Below, piece after piece: positions 10,441-19,133 of a stretch of 64,000 nt of DNA. This stretch comes from Adiantum capillus-veneris (lineage: Eukaryota > Streptophyta > Polypodiopsida > Polypodiales > Pteridaceae). The stretch lies in contig CM043958.1 in the NCBI GenBank assembly GCA_014529385.2, positions 75,589,169 through 75,653,168 of the forward strand, given 5' to 3'. A program made the position numbers and the translations under genes. Positions within the stretch are counted from its first letter, which is position 1. Each line of letters starts with the position of its first letter. The notes beneath the pieces are model-generated. The model worked only from the letters and a program-made list of their open reading frames with translations. It made no database searches and was not told the DNA's origin.

Positions 10441-10470
10441 ATGACATGACACAGGCGAGGAGGGGGGGAA

Positions 10471-10886
10471 TGTTAGAAGCAACCTAACATAGATACCACG
10501 GATACCATTTTTCGGCGTTCTCATTGTAAAACCAATTATAATTTTGATAAATTGGGAATATTGTAACTCCTATTTTTTCAGATAAACCTTGTAATTGATG
10601 AGCCGGGGCTACAAGCTTCCAGATTGTATCAATCTGTCATTACCCATCTTTGGTAGAACTCCCAGATTATTAGTTTTGACCACCAAAAACATTTGCTAAG
10701 GTATAAAAGCCACTTTTTGTAAGTTATTATTATGTTTTGGATAATGAAATACATAGCGTGAGCTAACGACGCTCACTCCTCTCCTTCTCGCGCTTCCTAC
10801 TCCTTCCCCGGTTGTCACATTGCAGTCGCGTTTGTTGCATTGCAACCGCATGTAAGAGCTCTATGCATTGACGTAAGCACATCACA
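10471..10886 (+). repeat. LTR of the gag-like element (right end tentative)
   Basis: It begins TGTTAGAAGCAACC immediately after a G-rich purine tract and contains a good TATA box (TATAAAAG, 10702-10709) with an open, pyrimidine-rich leader. I place the right end at ATCACA (10886), because about 15 bp further on TTTTGGCGTCGCCGACC resembles the TTTGGCGCCGTTGCCGG primer-site region that follows the 5' LTR of many plant gypsy elements. The right boundary is not proven. Confidence 0.5.
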
Positions 10887-13083
10887 ATAATTTGTAGCTT
10901 TTGGCGTCGCCGACCCGCGGCCTAATTTCATCATAACTAGGAATTTACACTTTCAAATCAAAAACTAAGCATAGGCGGGGTAATGGGGCATCATTGCTAA
11001 GCATTTAGATGCATTCTGGTTCGAGAATGACTAGGTCAAAAATCCACTGCTGTTAATAATCGCGATTTTGGCAATTGACCTAAAATGGGACTTGAGACCA
11101 TAAGCATGTGTGCTTAGGTCTTATAAAAATATCCTAGGAGTTCCGTTATGTCTGGATGTCGTTTGATGCTACAACGGATGTGATTTTTTTGCCGATGAGC
11201 AATTGGCTTTTAGTGATTTTTGTCACTTGAGTGTAGCATGAGTTAGATGCAAGTTGTTAGTTGTTTTCCAAAAGATTGACACCCTCTTGTAGCCTCTATG
11301 CACTAGTCAAGCTAGTTTCATCCCATGGATTGACAATTTAATCGTGGTTCTCGCTAATACTGCAATAAGATATGATAGTGAGGTGAGACACGCATCCCAC
11401 ACCATGTGGCACTAATGAGCATGTTTTATCTGACTATCCACAATTGCACCCAAAATGCAACACTTTAGTAAGGACTTATGTCACCCAAAAAAGTAAAATT
11501 AAAATTAAAAAAAGATCCATTGACAAATTAAAATAGAAGAATATTTTAATGATTTTATAAGAAAAGATAGGTCTAATAAGCATAAACAATGATTAAATAA
11601 TTTAATGAAATGTACCTTGATGAGGCCTTTAAATGAAAGGATTCTTTCATAAATTAAAATATCTAAAAAAATTCAATGAATCAATACTTCACATCATGGT
11701 ATGAAACTCTTACGAATGAACTGTTTAATCTCTTTTTCTCTAAGGCCTTCTTGAGTGTGCCAAATATATCTCAGCTTTTGTAACTTAGTGATTTTTTTGT
11801 GAAGAAAAAAATAAGGCAACATGCTTTATTGCAAATCTCAAATTATGTGAGATGTTATATTAATAAAAAGAGATCAATACATCATAGCCATGCTCCAATA
11901 GAGTGATATCTTAAAAAATACCATAAGAGTCTGATGTTTTGACTTTTACAAGTAGCCACAACCTTATATACATCATGAGATAACCATAAACAAAACACAT
12001 ATTGCTGATGCAACAAGAAATAGGCTAGGTGGATGCCCCCATGATGGGTGGTCTATCACCCCCACCCACCATGTCCTCAAAGCCCACAAGAAACCAGACA
12101 AGACTAGTATACAATCCATATTGTTGAAAGAGTGGGACCCATTGTCCCCATCACTAGCATACCAATCGGGGTGACACCATGTCAAGGACCATGCCACTAA
12201 TACCATCCACATGCCCCTATAGAGCCACAACTAAAATAAAAGACGAGGTACTCGAACATCATCCACTAGAGAAACCATGACATCAGGCTATTATGGCAAG
12301 CCATGCACCAGCATACAATAGGGAACTTAAGCATATAGCAAGGAACTCAAGCCAACGGCTGCCACAAATTGATCCACCTCTACCACTGATGAATCATTTT
12401 GCCTCTGGATCTAGTACCCTAATTATCTAGAGAAAATCCATGAACAATAAGGCACTAAACACACATGCTCTTATGATGAGCTAAGCACCACCAAAATGGA
12501 CTCCGAGATGTTGTCAATAGAGAGATAAAAGAGCACTAGTTATCAAAGCACCACTACAACACTATACATCATTGTTGGATGCCACTAGAGAGCAAGCCCT
12601 TGTCCTAGACATATAGCCTGTTGAACCGCCTCCACAAACCTTGGCCTTTGTTTCCACCCAAGAAGGGGAGTGGGATGGGAGGAAAGGTCTCCCATAGTGG
12701 AAAAAATTACTAGATTTGCATCACCAAGTGCCACAACAGAGGGAAGGGGCATCCGGATGCCCCCCTCCCAGGCTAAACCCTACCCCTAGGCCACATGTAG
12801 ACCCCTCACCACATATAGCAGCATCAGGCAACGAATTTTGTGCTTACATCTAACCCACAACACAATGTCTAGACAACCCTCTGATAGGGCCCCCACCCAC
12901 CAGCAAGGTGCCGCTATAGCTTTCCTGTAGCGACAGGCCAGAGGTAGGGTTTGACCGCCTATGCAAGCAGCACATAGAGCACAACATGTTAAGAGAACAA
13001 TACAAGTAGACTTTATATTGACAGTGCACCTATCAAAATATTCTGGACTAGAGATTACAAAATAGGCAAAATTTGGAAAAAAC
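10887..13083. other. No gene recognised; possible second internal region then unassigned DNA
   Basis: 10899-10915 looks like an LTR-adjacent primer site, and 11052-11065 repeats the half palindrome TTAATAATCGCGAT found in the internal region at 7.1-7.7 kb. This hints that the LTR at 10471 is followed by more element sequence, as in a shared-LTR tandem. From 11.5 to 13.08 kb the DNA has short frames on both strands with no family signal. The minus-strand frames at 11973-12230 and 12786-13103 are not convincing. Confidence 0.3.
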
Positions 13084-13262
13084 TTTTTTTTTAAAATGCT
13101 CACGAGTCAACTATTTTTATTCCACAACACCGCATATCAAGCCAAGCACCTAGGACCATACTTTTTCCTTGAGATACGGCCAATGATGCTTAGTGGGGGT
13201 TGAACCCACCACCTTGGTTATGCAAGTCCAAACCTCGTCTAACTAAGCTAGTCTCCTTGAGT
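13084..13262 (-). mobile_element. tRNA-derived SINE
   Basis: On minus, the element starts near 13262 with a tRNA-like head: an RNA polymerase III A box (TAGCTTAGTTAGACGAGG, 13233-13250) and a B box (GGTTCAACCCC, 13196-13206) at tRNA-like spacing. About 100 bp of unrelated body follows, ending in an A-rich tail (the T-run at 13084-13092 on plus). Flanks are similar, AAAATTTGGAAAA at 13068-13080 and AAAATTAGAAAA at 13263-13274, a plausible imperfect target duplication. It lacks a tRNA acceptor stem, so it is not a working tRNA gene. Confidence 0.7.
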
Positions 13263-13349
13263 AAAATTAGAAAAGAATTTATTTCATGTACTACTTCCTC
13301 AAATTCAATGATATAGCATGTCAATGCTTTCTAGACTAAAAGAGCATCT

Positions 13350-13527
13350 TTCTTTTTTTTTGCAAAACTCACAATGGCGAGTAGATTATAATGACAGAAC
13401 CAAAAAAATACAAGTTCCCACCATGCTCATGGCAAGCCATGAAATCTTTAAAGGCCAATAGATACAACGACTGATAGGGGAGCCACCCCACGATAATGGA
13501 CGAGACCACACTTTTACTCATGTATCC
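13350..13527 (-). mobile_element. 3' end of a LINE, second copy
   Basis: Read on minus, this is about 165 bp ending in a poly(A) (T-run 13353-13361). It matches, with many changes, the 3' end of the neighbouring LINE: GTGGGGTGGCyCCCTAT, ATGGCTTG, ATAATCyACTC and a final GTGATTTT/GTGAGTTTT before the A-tail. Two 3' ends in tandem mean either two independent 5'-truncated insertions or a duplicated tail. Confidence 0.6.
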
Positions 13528-14400
13528 TTTTTTTTTTTCCAAAATCACAATCATGAGTGGATTATATTAACACCCGAAAATAATTGCAATTACTAGTCAT
13601 GCTTGTGTCAAGCCATGACATCTTCCAACAACCATCAGTACATCAACTAATAGGGGGCCACCCCACCGCAAAGGTAAAACACTTGGCTAGATAAGGAGTA
13701 GACACATACCCATGTGGTCTGATATTACCTACTGTCACAACCTTGTTGCACTCTTTAGAGCTCCTCCATTTCCCGATGACTATAATCAATTCCTTGCTTT
13801 CGTAAATGATCTTCGTGAACTTGGCTATTTTGATGACATTCTCAAATAGTAGACATTTCATGGCCTTCTACACATTTTTAAAGTAACTGAACTTGATGAT
13901 TTGGGTACTAATTAGAAGTGGTTGGCTCATGAACACCTTCCAACCCAAGAAGAGATCGTCCATGTCTTTTGAACCCACTTGCAAGTCTTTCTAGCAAAGA
14001 CACAGATTCTTGGGAAATCCTTGAAAATTTGGGGGAGGTTCTTGCTTGTTGATTTGCATTGTGGGCATTTATATGGACCGATACCTCTAGCTAGGACCTT
14101 CATCCCAATTAGCAAGGCCCCCTAGAGTACCTTCCAAACAAATACCTTCATTCTAGGCGGCCATTGTGGGCACCAAATGTTCTTAACCATAGTCACCCAT
14201 CATTCCTCTGGACATTGCTTACCCCACTTCTTGTTTAGGGGGGGAAACCAATCCAGCAAGACCATGAGGATGTTGTACAACTCCTTGGTGTGTGGTTTAT
14301 GGAAGTGTTTGTGTATGGGACACCACAAAAGATGATGGAGGAAGAATGAGGAAGTTAGGAGCAACCCAAGAGCCAAGAGGATTGCCAACTATCCACAAAA
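13528..14400 (-). pseudogene. LINE reverse-transcriptase C-terminus (zinc-finger RVT region) and 3' UTR
   Basis: On minus, around 14165-13927, the frame reads RMKVFVWKVL, stop, GALLIGMKVLARGIGPYKCPQC. This is the layout of the zf-RVT region that follows plant LINE reverse transcriptases: a WK motif, then a loop, then RGI with C-x2-C. It then passes through further stops and shifts to a 3' tail ending in an A-run (T-run 13528-13538 on plus). No polymerase core remains. Position of the poly(A) agrees with the strand. The LINE would have moved by target-primed reverse transcription. Confidence 0.55.
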
Positions 14401-14604
14401 CTCACATCAAAGAGACACACCTCTTTGTAGGAAGAGAATGAAAGTTACCTGAAAGAATAATTGGTGATTGAGAAGAAGGGAATACAAGTGGGGGTGAGCC
14501 AAGGAAGCCACCACTATCCCATACAAACCCATATACCAACATTGGACATCAACCTTGAAGAGGTTGATATTCAGGGAAAGATCAGATTATAGTAGTGTAA
14601 TGAA

Positions 14605-14850
14605 GTGCAAGATATGAAGATAGATGACAAAATAATGTGTGTTGATGATGAGGATGATATGATGAATTTTAGTTTGATATATCTTGATGAGGGATGTCCC
14701 GCAAATGACAGTCAGGAGGGTGTTTGTGTTGATGGAGTTGTGTTTTTTGGAGTCTTGAAGACTGAAAATGAGTTTCCAAGAGTGGATGTGAGTTATTCAA
14801 GTTGTGAACACAAGGTTTTGAATTTTAGGTGCCTGAATTGCAAGTTTTGA
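14605..14850 (+). CDS. Acidic ORF of unknown function, first of a cluster
   Basis: 81 codons with Asp/Glu-rich segments (DDEDDMMNFSLIYLDEG) and several Cys near the end (CEHKVLNFRCLNC, a C-x8-C-x2-C pattern that is not a recognised finger). It lies upstream of further acidic frames on plus, with no clear promoter or splice sites. It may be an exon or a fragment of one decayed gene with the frames at 14978 and 15778. Confidence 0.3.
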   Translation: MQDMKIDDKIMCVDDEDDMMNFSLIYLDEGCPANDSQEGVCVDGVVFFGVLKTENEFPRVDVSYSSCEHKVLNFRCLNCKF

Positions 14851-14977
14851 TGTGTCGAAGGTTCCTAATTTACAGAGTTCCATAATGAAGGTCCCTGATC
14901 CTGAGAATACTAATTTTTAAAGAGGTTATACACCTGAATTTTTTGAATTTCAAAGTCTTGTTGTTTCTCAAGCGAAG

Positions 14978-15673
14978 ATGAGCAACAATCTCTCATCAGA
15001 GTTGGAGAATAAGAGATATTCAAATATGGTTGCAAAAAATGAATTGGTTCCAAAATCAATCAGCTTCAAGAAGAGAAGGCTAGTGAAGTTTTCTCAGGTT
15101 CAAGTTGAATCTGATTTCCATATTTCTTATTGTTGTGAAGTAAATGATGCTCTTAAGAAAGTTGTTTTGGACAAAAATAATCAAATTGAGGATTTGAATC
15201 TTCAATTTACTCAAATCATGAATATGGAATCTTATTCAAACCTTGATGTTATGGAAGGTTCCTTGAATGATGATGTTGTAGTGAGTGATTTTTATGATGT
15301 TGATGCTTTTATAAATTCTTTCAAGGAGATTCGAAGTACATTGTTTTTTAAGGGAGTTCAGTTCCCTGATGGTATTCTTGAAGATTTTTTTTCCTCATGT
15401 AGTCAAGTTCCTAATGTCAATGTTGTGAATAACCTTTCTGATGTGGAGGAGATTATTTTGATCGATGATGATGCTTCTATTTTGCAAGTTCTTGATGATA
15501 ACGTGGTTTTTCTTGAATATGCTTTTGCATTTCTATCCAATTTTGCAGATGAAGGAGATATGGATGATCTTATTATCTCTCAATGGCTCTATTTGTTCAT
15601 GTTGAATGACATTGATGATGGGTTGCTGATTTCCTCTATTTTCTATGTGGGAAGATCCTTCATACATTCTTGA
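14978..15673 (+). CDS. Acidic hypothetical protein, 231 codons
   Basis: The longest intact frame of this cluster. It has a basic patch (SISFKKRRLVKFSQ, about residues 27-40) and then long Asp-rich hydrophobic segments (EEIILIDDDASILQVLDD, LSNFADEGDMDDLII). There is no signal peptide, membrane segment or catalytic motif. Codon use is A/T-ending and protein-like over its whole length, and the other strand is not open, so it is or was a coding region. I do not recognise the family. Confidence 0.4.
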   Translation: MSNNLSSELENKRYSNMVAKNELVPKSISFKKRRLVKFSQVQVESDFHISYCCEVNDALKKVVLDKNNQIEDLNLQFTQIMNMESYSNLDVMEGSLNDDVVVSDFYDVDAFINSFKEIRSTLFFKGVQFPDGILEDFFSSCSQVPNVNVVNNLSDVEEIILIDDDASILQVLDDNVVFLEYAFAFLSNFADEGDMDDLIISQWLYLFMLNDIDDGLLISSIFYVGRSFIHS

Positions 15674-15777
15674 TCTAAGATGAGAAGAAGTGGAAGGAAA
15701 TTCAGGGAACACAAGTCAAAGGTTTTTAGGTTCAGCCATTCGAAGTCTATTCAATTCAATTTTTTCATAGTTGTCGA

Positions 15778-16714
15778 ATGGAGTTATATAATCTCTATGA
15801 GGAGTGGTTCTCTAGAGGTTTTCAAGTGAAAGTAAAAAGTCAAGCAACTCTCATTGAAGCTCAAGATGGTTTTCTTGAGCGTTCATACATCCAAAATGGT
15901 GGTTTTGTTGGGAGTTTTTTGCATGTTGTGATGCAAAGTGACTCTGCTAAACAAATTGAAGTGAATTTTGGTGGATTAGAGGCAAAGATAATTCAAATCA
16001 TAAATCAGGTGTTTTTTTCCTAAAAGGCAAGTCATGCAACCTACAATGGAAAAAGTTGATGTGAAGTCCTTCACTGTGTTAATGGAGTGCAAGAAATTTG
16101 AAAATAAATTTGAAAGTTTTCACTTTAGGGAGACATTATTGATTGGAGTGTTTTGCAGCCAAAAAGGGGGTTTCTTTACGTCTTTGAGGGGGAATATGAG
16201 CAAGACATCTTGGTGGTGTTTTTTATGTCTGAAAAAGGGTCCAACTCCTTATTGTTATGCCTTGATTCAAATCAGTCTAATGAAGAATCAGATCAATTTA
16301 GGTGTTTCTTGAATAAAGAGTTTGAAGAAAATCAATTATTTTGGCATATGGAGTCTAAATCAGGTCTCCAAGTGTTTCATCTACATGCAGAGATGTTGGA
16401 GATGCTCAAGAGGAAGTGTCATATGGTTGCAAAGTTTTCATCCTACATTGAATATTTCTTCCTTTTTTTCTGAAGAGGAACCTAAATTTGAACCTGAACC
16501 TAAACTTGAACCTCAAAAGAAAACTGAATTTGTTCTTGAATGTATACTTGAATTTGAAAATGGACCTGAAGACCTAAAATCACTTGAAGAAGAGGAGAGT
16601 TTACTACCTTCTAAAAGGGATTTGAAGCGGGATACAAGAAGCAAAGACCAATTTGGTTCTTTTTGCCCTAAAATGAGTCAAGAAGATCACGAAAAGGTTA
16701 TTTTTGAGAAGTGA
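15778..16714 (+). pseudogene. Continuation of the acidic gene cluster, several frames
   Basis: Frames at 15778-16023 (MELYNLYEEWFSRGFQVKVK...), 16034-16312 and 16322-16714 follow one another with shifts. The last part has tandem acidic-proline units (EEPKFEPEPKLEPQKK, about 16467-16520) and ends EEESLLPSKRDLKRDTRSK. Similar composition to the 14978 frame suggests one decayed multi-kilobase coding region. Function unknown. It stops about 450 bp before LTR X. Confidence 0.35.
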
Positions 16715-17922
16715 AGTCCAGAGTTGATTCTAGTCTTCTTTCACAAGTGTTGGAGATGTTGAAGAAGCAATGTTAGATGGTTTGTAAGGTGTTTTTTCAT
16801 ATCAAACAGTTCATATCTCATTTTGAAACTTGATGTATCTAAAAGGTTATTTGCAAAAAATAGGTGGTTAACATGAGTGTGGAGATGTTTATAAATTTTG
16901 CAATGATGGTTACCGAGCTCAAAAGTTGCAGATGCTCCAAATTGTGAAGTTTTTAAAGTGGATAAATTTCAACCTTACATGAATTTTTTAAATTTCTTGA
17001 ATTTTGAGCTTGCAAATCAAATTTTGCAGATGGGAGATGTTGACTTTGATGATTCAATGCTGTCAGTCTCCTAATGTTTGGATCATCACATTTAGCAGAA
17101 TGATGATCAAGAGATGAAGGTTTTGAACTTGATTGTAACATTTAATGGCCTAGTAACTTGTGTGTAGCGGAAAATAGCATGAACATAGTGAGCGTTTCAT
17201 TAGAATAGATTCCTAATGAGAATAACATGAGTGCTTGGGTGGAGAGAGAAACAAAAAGTATAACACCTAATTAGATAGCATGAACAATACTTCAAAAGAG
17301 AGAGAAATTAAGCTATAGACAATAGTTGAGGACCCGATTTTACATGGAGCCGGTCCCCCTTCCAAAAGGCTTTGTATGATGGTTTCTCCCATCAAGAGAG
17401 ACATTTTACAAATGCAATTCTTTGTGTTCCTTCAATACTAGCTAGTGCAATGAAGATGGAAACTTCAATCACTTAGCAAAAACACTGATAAAACACAACA
17501 TCAATTCCCTTGCGGTCTTAGACCCAAGACCTCACACACCTCCGAAGATGGTGAGATAGCGGGGTATGAGAGTAGATTGAGAGGAAGGAGTAGTCTTACG
17601 AGAAAGATGTACATCTCCTCACATAATCACTCATATTATCATAGCATAGATTAGTAATTAGCATGGTAGAGGAGATGAGCATGCATTGAAGCTTGGCTCT
17701 TGGTTGGATTTGCATCACAAAGCCAAGAGTTGTTGGTGTAGGCCTCCCTTCTCACAAGCTTGGAGTAGGTGATAAGCTTTCCATTAAAGCTTGAGAAGGA
17801 GAGAGAGAGTCTTCTTGCTTCACACATGAGTTAGTGTGAGTGTGTATGCAAAAATGCCTTGTAAAATTGAGCCCCCCTCTCTCTTGGTCTACCCCCTTGC
17901 TATTTTCTCTTGCTAGCACCTC

Positions 17923-18245
17923 ATTGGACCTCTCCCAGCTTAGCCAATGAAAGTTAAGTAGCATAAGTGATAGTCTTCTAACATGTGTCCCCCTTTCCCC
18001 TTTTTAAAGAGCTTTAGGTAATTAATCAATGCAACTAAACTCTCATTGGACCCTTTTGTCTCCTAGCCAATAGGAATCAGGCAAGCCATTAGGCTGCTGA
18101 ATGATCATTGGACCCCTTGGGAGACTGTCCAATAATCTTCTAGAGAGCTTATTTCTTATTGGTTCTTTTATTAAGTGTTTTAAATTAATTAAACTAGATT
18201 TACTCTAGCCTAATTCTTATTGGTCCACCTCCATGGCCATCCAAT
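17923..18245. promoter_or_regulatory. Cluster of paired inverted CCAAT boxes
   Basis: ATTGGACC...CCAAT modules occur at 17923-17948, 18045-18071, 18107-18133 and 18219-18245, with a lone ATTGG at 18158. Each is a CCAAT box facing its inverted copy 16-17 bp away, and most have the form ATTGGaCC. CCAAT is the NF-Y site. Nine sites in 320 bp of an LTR looks like an enhancer array, by inference. Confidence 0.6.
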
Positions 18246-18321
18246 AGGATTTGAGTACACCTTGTGGGCATCTGGGCTAGGGAGCTGACATGTGTCCCTC
18301 ATTCCCCTTGTGTACAGGAGC

Positions 18322-18322
<1 letters not shown>

Positions 18323-18376
<54 letters not shown>
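18323..18376. repeat. (TG)27 microsatellite
   Basis: A pure TG run of 54 bp inside LTR X. The open frames through it on both strands are an artefact of the repeat. Confidence 0.95.
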
Positions 18377-18379
<3 letters not shown>

Positions 18380-19133
18380 CTCTCCCATCCCCTACCTTCA
18401 GGGCTCGCCCCCTCCTATGTAGGATTCTTTGAAGACTTTTTGAGCACACACAAAGCATCCAATTTTCCTAGTGTTTGACCTTTGGACGTGACCTTTGACT
18501 TTTGGAACCTTAGCATTTTGAAAGTCTTAATGGGATGAACCTTAGGGTCTTTAAAGCCCATTGTTGCACATTGCTCTTTTGCAGATGGCCCCCCTTTTGG
18601 ATCCCTATTTTCCCTCCTTTGGATCCCTACTATGGCCGGTCTGCCAGCTTAACCAATATTCTAGCTTTTTCTCCCATGGCACTTCCCCATATTAAATGAT
18701 CAGTTTAACATGAGAGAATCATTTAGGAGAATTAGATATTAGTTATTATGGCATTACCTCTCTCTTGAAATCATAGTCGTCCTTGACTATGGGGTAGAAA
18801 AGATAAAGCCTATTCATTAGTCCTTTTTCTAGCGGGTACAATATCTCGGGAGTATCCCTATGTTACCCTACAACATCATTCCAGAATGGATGACTAGTCC
18901 ATTTGGTGTTTGAGAGCCTAAGCTGTGGTGAGCATGTCTGCACATTAGTCCTATCAATCTTCCATAGTAGAGTGACAAGCTCTACTTGGTGTTTGGGAAT
19001 GTCGTCTCCGCAAACTTGATCTAAGCATGCATACTACTTTATTTTTGTGCACAATAAAGAAAAAGAGAGTCTTATAAGACAAAAATTTGTTCATTTTTAA
19101 CATTTGTACATTTGCTTACTCTAGGGAAGCATT

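Larger units (their letters stand above)
6571..10470 (+). mobile_element. Internal region of a gag-like, apparently non-autonomous LTR element
   Basis: This block lies between the copia B 3' LTR and a new LTR at 10471. A purine tract (gcgaggagggggggaa, 10455-10470) sits at its right end, as expected for plus-strand priming. The coding frames inside are acidic and coiled-coil rich, and I see no RT, RNase H, integrase or protease motif. I infer a non-autonomous or highly derived LTR element into which copia B inserted. Its 5' part is off the left edge. Confidence 0.5.
17161..18875 (-). repeat. LTR X, candidate 3' LTR of the minus gypsy
   Basis: On minus it runs from TGTTGTAGGGTAAC (18875) to CCGCTACACA (17161), 1715 bp. 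The ends form a short inverted repeat (TGTTGTAG with CTACACA), typical of LTRs. It lies just downstream of the minus gypsy integrase, at the place expected for a 3' LTR. It holds four paired ATTGG/CCAAT modules and a 54-bp TG tract. There is no strong purine tract beside it, so the call is tentative. It does not match the LTR at 24050-26874. Confidence 0.5.

Noticed and set aside
13190-13262. A functional tRNA gene on minus
   Set aside because: A and B boxes are present but there is no acceptor stem or proper cloverleaf, and a body with a poly(A) tail follows, so it is a SINE head.
18210-18478. ORFs with His-Thr or Cys-Val repeats on both strands
   Set aside because: They are translations of the (TG) tract and open on both strands.
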